Numbered from the stretch's first letter, positions 25,078 to 34,323 are shown. The stretch is DNA of 64,000 bases from Streptomyces gilvus (GCF_022513565.1 NZ_JAKWBE010000019.1:84062-148061), one strand, 5' to 3'. Notes: generated from the letters alone by a model not told the origin. Made by a program: numbers and translations.

Positions 25078-26262
25078 ATGTCCGTCAAGTCCGTCAAGTC
25101 CGGCAACAGGTCGTCAGCGGCCACCGTCGACGTACCCCGCGGCCTCGCCGGCGTCGTCGTCACCGACACCGAGATCGGGGATGTCCGGGGGCTGGAGGGC
25201 TTCTACCACTACCGCCAGTACTCGGCCGTCGAACTCGCGCAGACCCGCGCCTTCGAGGACGTCTGGCACCTTCTGGTCGACGGCGAACTGCCGGACGCGG
25301 CGCGGCGCACGGCCTTCGCGGCCGAGACGGCGGCGCTGCGCCGGCTGCCCGACGAGGTGCGGGAGGTGCTGCCCGCGATCGCGGCCGCGAGCGGACGGTC
25401 CGGTCCGCTGCCCGGCATGCGTACGGCTCTGTCGCTGCTCGGGGCGGCGAAGGGGTTCCGGCCGGTGTACGACATCGACGCGGAGGAGCGGCGACGCGAC
25501 ACGCTGGCCGCGGCCGCCGCCGTACCCACCCTGCTGACGGCGCTCGACCGGCTGGGCCGCGGGCTGGAACCGGTGGAGCCGCGGGACGACCTGTCGTTCG
25601 CGGCCAACTACCTGTACATGCTGTCAGGTTCGGAACCGGACGCGAGGCGGGTCCGGGCGGTCGAGCAATACCTGATCTCAACCATTGACCACGGTTTCAA
25701 CGCGTCAACATTCACCGCGCGTGTCATCGCGTCGACGGGAGCGGACGTGGCGGCTTGCCTGGTCGGAGCGGTGGGGGCGCTGTCGGGGCCGCTCCATGGC
25801 GGTGCTCCCAGCCGGGCGCTGGACACACTGGACGCGATCGGCACGCCCGACCGTATCGATCCCTGGATCAGGGAACGGGTCCTCGCCGGCGACCGCATCA
25901 TGGGTTTCGGGCACGCCGTGTACCGCACGGAGGACCCGCGTTCCCGGATGCTCCGCGAAGTGGCCCGGAGCTTCGGCGGTCCTCGCGTGGAGTTCGCGAT
26001 GGAGGTCGAACGCCGGGTGGAAGCGATACTCGCCGAGCTGAAGCCAGGTCGCGAACTCCACACCAACGTCGAGTTCTACGCGGGTGTGGTCATGGAACTG
26101 TGCGGCCTGCCCCGCGAGATGTTCACACCGACCTTCGCGGCGGCGCGGGTGGTGGGCTGGAGCGCGAACATCCTCGAACAGGCCCAGGACCGAAAGATCA
26201 TCAGGCCGGCGGCACGGTATGTGGGGCCGGGGGCGCCGGTGCGGGTGCCGGAGTCGGTCTGA
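25078..26262 (+). CDS. Citrate synthase / 2-methylcitrate synthase family enzyme
   Basis: A 394-aa enzyme with His in GPLHGG, His in MGFGHAVYRTEDPRS and the RYVGPGAP C-terminus typical of citrate synthase. The segment that usually reads NVDFY is NVEFY here, placing Glu at the catalytic Asp position. It would condense an acyl-CoA with oxaloacetate. GGGAGGAAA 6 nt before ATG 25078 fixes the start; an in-frame ATG at 24994 lies within the operator region. The divergent HTH-fused paralogue probably regulates it. A hairpin follows 10 nt after the stop. Confidence 0.88.
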   Translation: MSVKSVKSGNRSSAATVDVPRGLAGVVVTDTEIGDVRGLEGFYHYRQYSAVELAQTRAFEDVWHLLVDGELPDAARRTAFAAETAALRRLPDEVREVLPAIAAASGRSGPLPGMRTALSLLGAAKGFRPVYDIDAEERRRDTLAAAAAVPTLLTALDRLGRGLEPVEPRDDLSFAANYLYMLSGSEPDARRVRAVEQYLISTIDHGFNASTFTARVIASTGADVAACLVGAVGALSGPLHGGAPSRALDTLDAIGTPDRIDPWIRERVLAGDRIMGFGHAVYRTEDPRSRMLREVARSFGGPRVEFAMEVERRVEAILAELKPGRELHTNVEFYAGVVMELCGLPREMFTPTFAAARVVGWSANILEQAQDRKIIRPAARYVGPGAPVRVPESV

Positions 26263-26271
26263 AAACACTGC

Positions 26272-26298
26272 GGCCTGGTGCCGTTCCGGCGCCAGGCC
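26272..26298 (+). terminator. Terminator after the citrate synthase gene
   Basis: GGCCTGGTGCC (26272-26282) pairs with GGCGCCAGGCC (26288-26298) with one G-U pair and a 5-nt loop. Confidence 0.75.
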
Positions 26299-26428
26299 TC
26301 ATCGGTGTCGATCGAGCAGGAGCGGGGTGCCGGACTACTCGCAGGATGGTTCCCGGCTCTGACCGCGGTTGCGAGCGGCCGGGGTCTGGAGAACGGGGCG
26401 GAGCTGGGTACAGGCGCCCGCGACGGAA

Positions 26429-26665
26429 TCAGGCGTCGGGGATGTCCGCCTTGGCGCGGATGAGAGTCTCCCGACTCACGATGACGATGTGCTCGTAGTC
26501 GGCGCGGGAGGCGTCTGCGGGCAATTCCCGCTCCAGAGCCTCGGTGGCCTCGGTGCCGATGACGGCGAAGTTGCCGTCGCTCAGTTCGAAGATGTCCGGG
26601 CAGTTCGCTCCTGAGGCACTGCCACGAACACTCGGAGGCACACCGATGCGGCGCACGATCTTCAA
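26429..26665 (-). CDS. Conserved small protein of unknown function, DUF6082 neighbour
   Basis: From TTG 26665 the product is 78 aa (KIVRRIGVPPSVRGSASGANC, then PDIFELSDGNFAVIGTEAT and HIVIVSRETLIRAKADIPDA). It looks like a compact alpha/beta protein. I do not recognise a domain. An in-frame TTG at 26686 adds seven residues; 26665 is preferred because AAGGA precedes it by 9 nt. The same pairing with a DUF6082 gene is, from memory, common and multi-copy in Streptomyces. A regulatory or toxin-antitoxin-like role is conceivable but unsupported. Confidence 0.7.
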   Translation of the reverse strand: MKIVRRIGVPPSVRGSASGANCPDIFELSDGNFAVIGTEATEALERELPADASRADYEHIVIVSRETLIRAKADIPDA

Positions 26666-26785
26666 GGGGTACCGGTCCTTACACAAGATGTGGGCAGAGT
26701 GGTGTGGAGCACGTTACTGGGACTGTCGATGCACGTGCGTCCGCATCGAGGAAAGTCACTCGAAGAGCGCTGGTGATTCGTGTGT

Positions 26786-27355
26786 TTACCGGTCCTCCGG
26801 AGACCCGTCGGCCGGGGGGTCGCCGACCACCCACCATTCGTCGGTGTCGGAGTCTTCGATCTCCCTGACGAGATCGTCGACGATCCGCCCGAGCCTCGCC
26901 TCGTCCGAGGACGACTTCAAGGTCGCTCGCTGCCCCTGGGAAGCGTCCCAGTACTCGCGCATCAATGGGTTCTGGAAGAGCTCGCGCGCGTGACCGTAGA
27001 ACTCCTTCTGGTCCACGATCCCCGCCCGGTACAGGTGGTACAGGTTGGTGTACCACGCATTGGCGTAGAAGTACTGACGTCGCTTCGCTTCCGGAATGTT
27101 CGCATCGTAGGTGTCGATCACGGCGGCAAGGGACGGATCATCGATCGCCCTGGACAGCAACTCCCAGTGCATGCGCTGCTGGTGGGCCAGGGCCCTTCTG
27201 CGAGCGGCCAGTTCCTCGAGCTCAAGCCGCTTCACCTGCAATTGCTCCGCTTCCAGCCGCCGTCGGCCGGCGGCCAGGGTCAGCCCGGCGGTGGCGAGCA
27301 TGAGGCTGGCCGCGGCGAAACTCAGCCTCCTCGCGGCAGTGTTCTGTGTGGCCAT
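26786..27355 (-). CDS. DUF6082 family protein
   Basis: A 189-aa protein with one N-terminal transmembrane helix (about 10-28, AAASLMLATAGLTLAAG). A charged coiled-coil segment (RRRLEAEQLQVKRLELEEL) and a helical domain with aromatic motifs follow (YFYANAWYTNLYHLYRAGI and LMREYWDASQGQRA). The family is Streptomyces-typical and functionally uncharacterised. GGGGG lies 6 nt before ATG 27355. It precedes the small protein gene in the same direction, 120 bp apart. Confidence 0.8.
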   Translation of the reverse strand: MATQNTAARRLSFAAASLMLATAGLTLAAGRRRLEAEQLQVKRLELEELAARRRALAHQQRMHWELLSRAIDDPSLAAVIDTYDANIPEAKRRQYFYANAWYTNLYHLYRAGIVDQKEFYGHARELFQNPLMREYWDASQGQRATLKSSSDEARLGRIVDDLVREIEDSDTDEWWVVGDPPADGSPEDR

Positions 27356-27677
27356 GTCAACCCCCGAATCAGGCGGCCGTCCGCCGGTCGTCGGGGTGCG
27401 GGTCGACTGGAGGGGACCGGCGAGCGGTGGGCGGCGCTTGCCGTCTCCCAGAGTGCCGAGCGGCTCTGATCGGCGGGGGAGGCGGAGAGGAGGCGCACGG
27501 AGGGAAGCGAGGGTCGCACACTCCGGCGCCTTGCCCAACGTCTGCCCCGCAAGTGCTGCTAACAATCGTTCACTTCGCAGTGATTCTTCCGGCTCGTATC
27601 CTGGTCCGGCATTCAAACCTCGTACGTGCGCCGCCAGCGCGATCCGGCGCACACGCCAGTGTGAAAGAGGTCGTACG
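27356..27677. other. Intergenic region between the DUF6082 and CobW-type genes
   Basis: 322 bp containing the promoters of two divergent genes. TATCCT at 27597-27602 is a possible -10 for the rightward gene. No Zur-like palindrome or other operator is obvious to me. Confidence 0.35.
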
Positions 27678-28754
27678 TTGCGTCAGCCGAGCCCTGGACA
27701 TCGGCAGATCCCGGTCGTCGTTCTCGCCGGATTCCTCGGCTCCGGGAAGACCACGCTCCTCAACCACCTCCTGCACCGCAGCGGAGGCAGTCGCATCGGG
27801 GCGATCGTCAACGACTTCGGCGCCATCGAGATCGACGCGATGGCCGTGGCCGGCGCCCTCGGCGACTCGACCGTCTCACTCGGCAACGGCTGCCTGTGCT
27901 GCGCCGTCGACGTGAGCGAACTCGACGGCTATCTCGACCGGCTGGCCGCGCCCTCCGCCGGCATCGACGTCATCGTCATCGAGGCCAGCGGGCTCGCCGA
28001 GCCCCAGGAACTGGTGCGAATGGTGCTGGCCTCCGAGCATCCGGGGATCGTGTACGGCGGGCTCGTCGAGGTCGTGGACGCCGCCGAGTTCGACGACACC
28101 CGCGCAAGGCACCCCGCGATCGACCGGCATCTCGCCCTCGCCGACCTCGTCGTCCTCAACAAGGTCGACCGGGCGGAGGAAGAGGGGCAGCGGGTTCTGC
28201 GGCTCGTTCGGTCGCTTGTCGACCGTGCCGCCGTCGTGGCGGCGAGCTACGGCCGTGTCGACCCGGAGTTCCTCTTCGACTGCCGGCCGAGCGTGGAGCG
28301 CGTCGGGCAGCTCTCCTTCGACGATCTGCATGAACACGACGAGCACGTAAAAGGTCAGGGCGGACACGCCGCGCATCTGCACGCCGGATACGACAGCCTG
28401 TCCTTCGTCGCCGAAACACCCATGGACCCGCGCCGGTTGATGGCGTTCCTCGACAGCCGGCCCGCGGGGCTGTACCGGATCAAGGGGTACGTCGACTTCG
28501 GCGCGTACGACGTCCGCAACCGTTACGCCGTGCATGCCGTGGGGCGTTTCCTGCGGTTCTACCCGGAGCCGTGGGCGGCCGGCGCCCCACGGCTCACCCA
28601 GCTCGTCCTCATCGGCTCCGGCATCGACGCGCCCGCCCTCCGCAAGGAACTGGAGGCCTCTGCGAGCGACGCCCCGCACACCGCCGACGAGCACGGCATG
28701 TGGGGCGTCCTGCGGTACGTCCAGGATCCCGGCGATCAGGACCCCGCGGTCTAG
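27678..28754 (+). CDS. CobW/COG0523-type G3E GTPase (metal chaperone family)
   Basis: A 358-aa GTPase with P-loop GFLGSGKTT near the N-terminus, the metal-binding GCLCC (CxCC) motif, NKVD for guanine recognition and a CobW C-terminal domain. A His-rich stretch (HEHDEHVKGQGGHAAHLH) probably binds metal. Relatives deliver Zn or Co. TTG 27678 with AGAGG 7 nt before it is the best start; the frame is open far upstream without conservation. The stop codons of this gene and parC overlap within TCTAGA, so the two transcripts collide. Confidence 0.88.
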   Translation: MRQPSPGHRQIPVVVLAGFLGSGKTTLLNHLLHRSGGSRIGAIVNDFGAIEIDAMAVAGALGDSTVSLGNGCLCCAVDVSELDGYLDRLAAPSAGIDVIVIEASGLAEPQELVRMVLASEHPGIVYGGLVEVVDAAEFDDTRARHPAIDRHLALADLVVLNKVDRAEEEGQRVLRLVRSLVDRAAVVAASYGRVDPEFLFDCRPSVERVGQLSFDDLHEHDEHVKGQGGHAAHLHAGYDSLSFVAETPMDPRRLMAFLDSRPAGLYRIKGYVDFGAYDVRNRYAVHAVGRFLRFYPEPWAAGAPRLTQLVLIGSGIDAPALRKELEASASDAPHTADEHGMWGVLRYVQDPGDQDPAV

Positions 28755-31207
28755 ACCGGGCCCGCCACCACGGCCACCGTCTTCGGCAGGGACACGCCCG
28801 AGCCGTCGCGGCGCGGGTCGATCTCCGGCAGGTCGGCGGGGGTGCCGTTCTTCTGGGCCGCCTTGGCCGGCGTCGCGCCCGCCCACGCCAGTGACAGGCA
28901 GTCCTCGCCCTTGAGGAACCGCTGGCAGCGGACACCGCCGGTGGCGCGGCCCTTGCGCGGGTACTGGTCGAAGGGGGTCAGCTTGGCCGTCGTCTGGACC
29001 GAGTCGTCGAGCGTGCCGCGGGAGCCCGCGACCGTGAAGACCACCGCGTCCGCCGCCGGGTCGACCGCCGTGAAGCAGATGACCTTCGCGCCGTCGGCGA
29101 GCTTGATGCCCGCCATGCCGCCCGCCGGGCGGCCCTGGGGACGCACCTGGGCGGCCTGGTAGCGCAGCAGCTGGGCGTCGTCCGCGATGAAGACGAGGTC
29201 CTCCTCGCCGGTGCGCAGCTCCACCGCGCCGACGATCCGGTCGCCCTCCTTGAGCGTGATGACCTCCAGCTCCTCCTTGTTGGAGGGGTAGTCGGGGACC
29301 ACGCGCTTGACGACGCCCTGCTCGGTGCCGAGGGCCAGACCGGGGGAGGACTCGTCGAGGGTGGTCAGGCAGACCACCGTCTCGCCGTCCTCCAGGGAGA
29401 GGAACTCCGAGATGGGGGCTCCGCCCGCGAGGTTCGGGGCCGACGCCGTCTCCGGCAGCTGCGGAAGGTCGACGACGCTGATCCGCAGCAGACGGCCGCT
29501 GGACGTCACGGCGCCGATCTCACCGCGGGCCGTGGCCGGGACCGCGGAGACGATCACGTCGTGCTTCACGCGCCTGCCGTCGGCGTCCTCCGGGTAGGGC
29601 TCGCCGTTCGCCGTGCGGGCCAGCAGGCCCGTCGAGGAGAGCAGCACCCGGCACGGGTCGTCCGCGACCTGCAGCGGAACGGCGGCGGCCGGGGCGCCGG
29701 AGGACTCCAGGAGGACCGTACGGCGCTCGGTGCCGAACTGTTTGGCCACCTGCGCCAGTTCGCCGGAGACCAGCTTGCGCAGCTCCGCGTCCGAGTCCAG
29801 GATCCGGGTCAGCTCCGCGATCTCCGCGTTGAGCCTCTCCTTCTCCGACTCCAGCTCGATGCGGTCGTACTTGGTGAGACGGCGCAGCGGCGTGTCGAGG
29901 ATGTACTGGGTCTGGATCTCCGAGAGCGAGAAGCGCTCCATCAGGAGTTCCTTGGCCTGCGCGCTGTTCTCGCTGGAGCGGATCAGGCGGATGACCTCGT
30001 CGATGTCGACCAGGGCCGTCAGCAGGCCCTCCACCAGGTGGAGCCGGTCGCGGCGCTTGGTGCGGCGGAACTCGCTGCGGCGCCGTACGACGTCGAAGCG
30101 GTGGTCGAGGTAGACCTCCAGGAGCTCCTTGAGGCCGAGGGTGAGCGGCTGGCCGTCCACGAGGGCGACGTTGTTGATGCCGAAGGACTCCTCCATCGGC
30201 GTCAGCTTGTACAGCTGTTCCAGGACGGCCTCCGGCACGAAGCCGTTCTTGATCTCGATGACCAGACGCAGGCCGTGCTCGCGGTCGGTGAGGTCCTTGA
30301 CGTCGGCGATGCCCTGGATCTTCTTCGAACCGACCAGGTCCTTGATCTTGGCGATCACCTTCTCCGGGCCGACCGTGAAGGGCAGTTCCGTGACGACCAG
30401 GCCCTTGCGGCGGGCGGTGACGGTCTCGACCTCGACGGTGGCGCGCATCTTGAAGGTGCCGCGGCCCGTCTCGTAGGCGTCCCGGATGCCGGCGAGCCCC
30501 ACGACCCGGCCGCCGGTGGGCAGGTCGGGGCCCGGGACGTACTTCATCAGGGTGTCCAGGTCCGCGTTGGGGTAGCGGATCAGGTGGCGGGCGGCCGCGA
30601 TCACCTCGCCGAGGTTGTGCGGCGGCATGTTCGTCGCCATACCGACCGCGATGCCCGAGGAGCCGTTGACCAGCAGGTTCGGAAAGGCGGCGGGCAGGGC
30701 GACCGGCTCCTGTTCCTGGCCGTCGTAGTTGGGGGCGAAGTCGACGGTGTCCTCGTCGATCGACTCCGTCATCAGGCTCGTCGCCTGCGCCTGGCGGCAC
30801 TCGGTGTACCGCATGGCGGCGGGCGGGTCGTCGTTGCCCAGCGAGCCGAAGTTGCCGTGTCCGTCGACGAGCGGCACGCGCATGGAGAACGGCTGTGCCA
30901 TGCGCACCAGGGCGTCGTAGATCGACGCGTCGCCGTGCGGGTGCAGCTTGCCCATGACCTCGCCGACCACGCGCGCGCACTTCACATAGCCGCGGTCGGG
31001 ACGCAGGCCCATCTCGTTCATCTGGTAGACGATGCGCCGGTGCACCGGCTTGAGACCGTCGCGGGCGTCGGGCAGGGCGCGGGAGTAGATGACCGAGTAC
31101 GCGTACTCGAGGAAGGAGCCCTGCATCTCGTCGACGACGTCGATGTCGAGGATCCGCTCCTCGAACGAGTCGTCGGGCGGCGGGGTCTTCGTGCTGCGGC
31201 GGGCCAT
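28751..31207 (-). CDS. parC: DNA topoisomerase IV subunit A (GyrA-like)
   Basis: An 818-aa breakage-reunion subunit. Catalytic Tyr134 lies in AMRYTECR. The quinolone-determining segment is HPHGDASIYDALVRMAQPFS (89-108), with Ala94 at the position equivalent to E. coli GyrA Ser83 and Asp98 at Asp87. A C-terminal beta-pinwheel domain of about 300 residues follows. It pairs with ParE (9.5 kb) for chromosome decatenation. GAGGAG spaced 9 nt supports ATG 31207. Its 3' end overlaps the convergent CobW-type gene by 4 nt, without a terminator. Confidence 0.94.
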   Translation of the reverse strand: MARRSTKTPPPDDSFEERILDIDVVDEMQGSFLEYAYSVIYSRALPDARDGLKPVHRRIVYQMNEMGLRPDRGYVKCARVVGEVMGKLHPHGDASIYDALVRMAQPFSMRVPLVDGHGNFGSLGNDDPPAAMRYTECRQAQATSLMTESIDEDTVDFAPNYDGQEQEPVALPAAFPNLLVNGSSGIAVGMATNMPPHNLGEVIAAARHLIRYPNADLDTLMKYVPGPDLPTGGRVVGLAGIRDAYETGRGTFKMRATVEVETVTARRKGLVVTELPFTVGPEKVIAKIKDLVGSKKIQGIADVKDLTDREHGLRLVIEIKNGFVPEAVLEQLYKLTPMEESFGINNVALVDGQPLTLGLKELLEVYLDHRFDVVRRRSEFRRTKRRDRLHLVEGLLTALVDIDEVIRLIRSSENSAQAKELLMERFSLSEIQTQYILDTPLRRLTKYDRIELESEKERLNAEIAELTRILDSDAELRKLVSGELAQVAKQFGTERRTVLLESSGAPAAAVPLQVADDPCRVLLSSTGLLARTANGEPYPEDADGRRVKHDVIVSAVPATARGEIGAVTSSGRLLRISVVDLPQLPETASAPNLAGGAPISEFLSLEDGETVVCLTTLDESSPGLALGTEQGVVKRVVPDYPSNKEELEVITLKEGDRIVGAVELRTGEEDLVFIADDAQLLRYQAAQVRPQGRPAGGMAGIKLADGAKVICFTAVDPAADAVVFTVAGSRGTLDDSVQTTAKLTPFDQYPRKGRATGGVRCQRFLKGEDCLSLAWAGATPAKAAQKNGTPADLPEIDPRRDGSGVSLPKTVAVVAGPV

Positions 31208-31525
31208 CGCTGCCGGCTCCTCTTTTCTGGTCGCTCGCCTACGGGTCGCTCACGGCCCCTTCGGCTCACGCTTGCTGAAGCATGAACGGGATCTGACGCC
31301 ACCATTGTGGACCGCCGCACTGACAACGCGGGCCAGGACCCGGTGCGGGCGGTCCGGTCCGCCCGTGCGGGCACCCTCGGGCGCGACTGCCCGCAGGCTA
31401 CGCGATCCGCTGTGGGCGTACGTCGCCCGGGAACTTCGCCGCGGCTCCACACGCTTGCATACAGTGGCAGGACCGGCAGCAGAACCGCGGTGTCAGCCAC
31501 CGCATCGGCGATCGAAGGGACGTAC
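31208..31525. other. Divergent region parC / M16 peptidase operon
   Basis: 318 bp without a gene. GAGGAG for parC and GAAGGGA for the peptidase gene mark its ends. No strong promoter or repeat was recognised; TACAGT near 31459 is a weak -10 candidate for the rightward operon. Confidence 0.35.
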
Positions 31526-32920
31526 ATGCCCATGGGTCACACGGCCACAGACCAGGCAGGCACCGGGGGCCTGACAGCGACCGAGCACCGCCTGGCCAAC
31601 GGCCTGCGCGTGGTGCTCTCCGAGGACCACCTGACCCCGGTCGCGGCGGTGTGCCTCTGGTACGACGTCGGCTCGCGCCACGAAGTCAAGGGCCGTACCG
31701 GCCTTGCTCACCTTTTCGAGCACCTGATGTTCCAGGGGTCGGGCCAGGTGAAGGGCAACGGCCACTTCGAGCTGGTGCAGGGCGCCGGCGGCTCGCTCAA
31801 CGGCACCACGAGCTTCGAGCGGACCAACTACTTCGAGACCATGCCCGCCCACCAGCTGGAGCTCGCCCTCTGGCTGGAGGCCGACCGCATGGGCTCCCTG
31901 CTGGCCGCCCTGGACGACGAGTCCATGGAGAACCAGCGCGACGTGGTGAAGAACGAGCGCCGCCAGCGCTACGACAACGTCCCGTACGGCACCGCCTTCG
32001 AGAAGCTGACCGCCCTCGCCTACCCGGAGGGCCACCCCTACCACCACACCCCGATCGGCTCGATGGCCGACCTGGACGCGGCGACCCTGGAGGACGCGCG
32101 CGCGTTCTTCCGCACGTACTACGCGCCGGGCAACGCCGTGCTGTCGGTCGTCGGCGACATCGACCCCGAGCAGACGCTCGCCTGGGTCGAGAAGTACTTC
32201 GGCTCCATCCCCTCCCACTACGGCAAGCCCGCCCCCCGGGACGGCACCCTGCCGGAGGTGATCGGCGAGCAGCTGCGCGAGGTCGTCGAGGAGGAGGTGC
32301 CCGCGCGCGCCTTGATGGCCGCCTACCGGCTGCCGCACGACGGCACGCGCGCGTGCGACGCGGCCGACGTGGCGCTGACCGTCCTCGGCAGCGGTGAGTC
32401 CTCCCGCCTCTACAACCGGCTGGTACGGCGCGACCGTACGGCCGTCGCGGCCGGCTTCGGCCTGCTGCGCCTGGCCGGGGCGCCCTCCCTGGGCTGGCTC
32501 GACGTGAAGACCTCCGGGGACGTCGAGGTCCCGGTCATCGAGACCGCCATCGACGAGGAGCTCGCCCGGTTCGCCGAGGAGGGCCCGACGGCCGAGGAAA
32601 TGGAGCGCGCCCAGGCCCAGTTGGAGCGCGAGTGGCTGGACCGGCTCGGCACGGTCGCGGGCCGCGCCGACGAACTGTGCCGCTACGCGGTCCTGTTCGG
32701 CGACCCGCAGCTCGCCCTGACCGCCGTCAAGCGCGTCCTGGAGGTGACCCCGGAGGAGGTCCGCGAGGTCGCCGCGGCCCGTCTGCGCCCCGACAACCGC
32801 GCGGTGCTCGTCTACGAACCCGTCTCCCAGGAGCTCGCCGAGGACGCCGATCCCCCCGAAGACCCCGAGGCCGAGGCCACCGTCGAGGCCGGCGACAAGA
32901 ACGAGGAGGCGGCCAAGTGA
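31526..32920 (+). CDS. M16 zinc metallopeptidase, catalytic subunit
   Basis: A 464-aa pitrilysin-family peptidase. The inverted zinc motif HLFEH (His62, Glu65, His66) follows GRTGLA, with the third ligand region ENQRDVVKNERRQR downstream. Substrates of such enzymes are short unfolded peptides enclosed between two half-shells. ATG 31526 has GAAGGGA at 5 nt; ATG 31532 is possible. The stop overlaps the next M16 gene (GTGA), so an active/inactive pair is made together. The C-terminus is acidic. Likely cytoplasmic, since no signal peptide is seen. Confidence 0.93.
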   Translation: MPMGHTATDQAGTGGLTATEHRLANGLRVVLSEDHLTPVAAVCLWYDVGSRHEVKGRTGLAHLFEHLMFQGSGQVKGNGHFELVQGAGGSLNGTTSFERTNYFETMPAHQLELALWLEADRMGSLLAALDDESMENQRDVVKNERRQRYDNVPYGTAFEKLTALAYPEGHPYHHTPIGSMADLDAATLEDARAFFRTYYAPGNAVLSVVGDIDPEQTLAWVEKYFGSIPSHYGKPAPRDGTLPEVIGEQLREVVEEEVPARALMAAYRLPHDGTRACDAADVALTVLGSGESSRLYNRLVRRDRTAVAAGFGLLRLAGAPSLGWLDVKTSGDVEVPVIETAIDEELARFAEEGPTAEEMERAQAQLEREWLDRLGTVAGRADELCRYAVLFGDPQLALTAVKRVLEVTPEEVREVAAARLRPDNRAVLVYEPVSQELAEDADPPEDPEAEATVEAGDKNEEAAK

Positions 32921-34305
32921 CCGAGCTCGCCGCGATGGAGTTCCACCCGCAGCCCCAGGCGGGCGAGGCCAGGCCCTGGGCGTTCCCGGCGCCCACGCGC
33001 GGGGCGCTCGACAACGGCCTGACCGTGCTGCGCTGCCACCGCCCCGGCCAGCAGGTCGTCGCCGTGGAGGTCCTGCTGGACGCGCCCCTGGAGGCCGAGC
33101 CGGCCGGCTTCGACGGCGTCGCCACGATCATGGCGCGCGCCTTCTCCGAGGGCACCGACAAGCACTCCGCCGAGGAGTTCGCCGCCGAACTGGAGCGCTG
33201 CGGCGCCACCCTCGACGCGCACGCCGACCACCCCGGCGTCCGGCTCAGCCTGGAGGTCCCGGCCTCCCGCCTGGCCAAGGCGCTCGGTCTCCTCGCCGAC
33301 GCCCTCCGGGCGCCCGCGTTCGCCGACAGCGAGGTCGAGCGGCTGGTCCGCAACCGCCTCGACGAGATCCCGCACGAGCTGGCCAACCCCTCCCGGCGCG
33401 CCGCCAAGGAGCTCTCCAAGGAGCTGTTCCCGGCCGGCTCGCGCATGTCCCGCCCACGCCAGGGCACCGAGGAGACCGTCGAGAAGATCGACGCGGCGGC
33501 CGTGCGCGCCTTCTACGACCGTCACGTCCGGCCCGCCACGGCCACCGCGGTGGTCGTCGGCGACCTCACCGGGATCGACCTCGACGCCCTGCTCGGCGAG
33601 ACCCTCGGGGCGTGGACGGGCTCCAGCGCCGAGCCCCGCCCGGCGCCCCCGGTGACGGCCGACGACACCGGGCGCGTGGTCATCGTGGACCGCCCCGGCG
33701 CCGTCCAGACGCAGCTGCTCATCGGCCGCGTCGGCCCCGACCGGCACGACCGCGTGTGGCCCGCGCAGGTGCTCGGCACGTACTGCCTGGGCGGCACCCT
33801 CACCTCCCGGCTGGACCGCGTCCTGCGCGAGGAGAAGGGCTACACCTACGGCGTGCGGGCCTTCGGCCAGGTCCTGCGCTCCGCCCCGGACGGCACGGGC
33901 GCGTCGATGCTCGCCATCAGCGGCTCCGTCGACACCCCGAACACCGGACCGGCGCTCGACGACCTCTGGAAGGTGCTGCGCACCCTCGCCGAGGGCGGCC
34001 TCACGGACGCCGAGCGCGACGTCGCCGTGCAGAACCTCGTCGGGGTGGCGCCGCTGAAGTACGAGACGGCGGCGGCCGTCGCGAGCACGCTGGCCGACCA
34101 GGTCGAGCAGCATCTGCCGGACGACTACCAGGCGACGCTGTACCAGCAGCTCGCCGCGACCGGCACGGTGGAGGCCACCGCGGCGGTCGTGAACGCCTTC
34201 CCCGTCGACCGGTTGGTGACCGTCCTGGTCGGGGACGCGGCGCAGATCAAGGAGCCCGTGGAGGCACTGAACATCGGTGAAGTGACCGTGGTGTCCGCCG
34301 AGTAG
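32917..34305 (+). CDS. M16 family protein lacking the zinc motif (partner subunit)
   Basis: A 462-aa M16 protein. The segment aligned with HxxEH reads GVATIMARAFSEGT, so zinc ligands and the catalytic Glu are missing. The substrate-binding R/Y segment is present (REEKGYTYGVRAF). This division of labour is known from mitochondrial processing peptidase-type and Sphingomonas heterodimers. GTG 32917 overlaps the upstream stop and couples translation. I infer an obligate heterodimer with the preceding protein. Confidence 0.92.
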   Translation: MTELAAMEFHPQPQAGEARPWAFPAPTRGALDNGLTVLRCHRPGQQVVAVEVLLDAPLEAEPAGFDGVATIMARAFSEGTDKHSAEEFAAELERCGATLDAHADHPGVRLSLEVPASRLAKALGLLADALRAPAFADSEVERLVRNRLDEIPHELANPSRRAAKELSKELFPAGSRMSRPRQGTEETVEKIDAAAVRAFYDRHVRPATATAVVVGDLTGIDLDALLGETLGAWTGSSAEPRPAPPVTADDTGRVVIVDRPGAVQTQLLIGRVGPDRHDRVWPAQVLGTYCLGGTLTSRLDRVLREEKGYTYGVRAFGQVLRSAPDGTGASMLAISGSVDTPNTGPALDDLWKVLRTLAEGGLTDAERDVAVQNLVGVAPLKYETAAAVASTLADQVEQHLPDDYQATLYQQLAATGTVEATAAVVNAFPVDRLVTVLVGDAAQIKEPVEALNIGEVTVVSAE

Positions 34306-34323
34306 CGGCACGCGTGCGTGGCG

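Noticed and set aside
29561..31285. 574-codon plus-strand frame opposite parC
   Set aside because: Shadow of parC.
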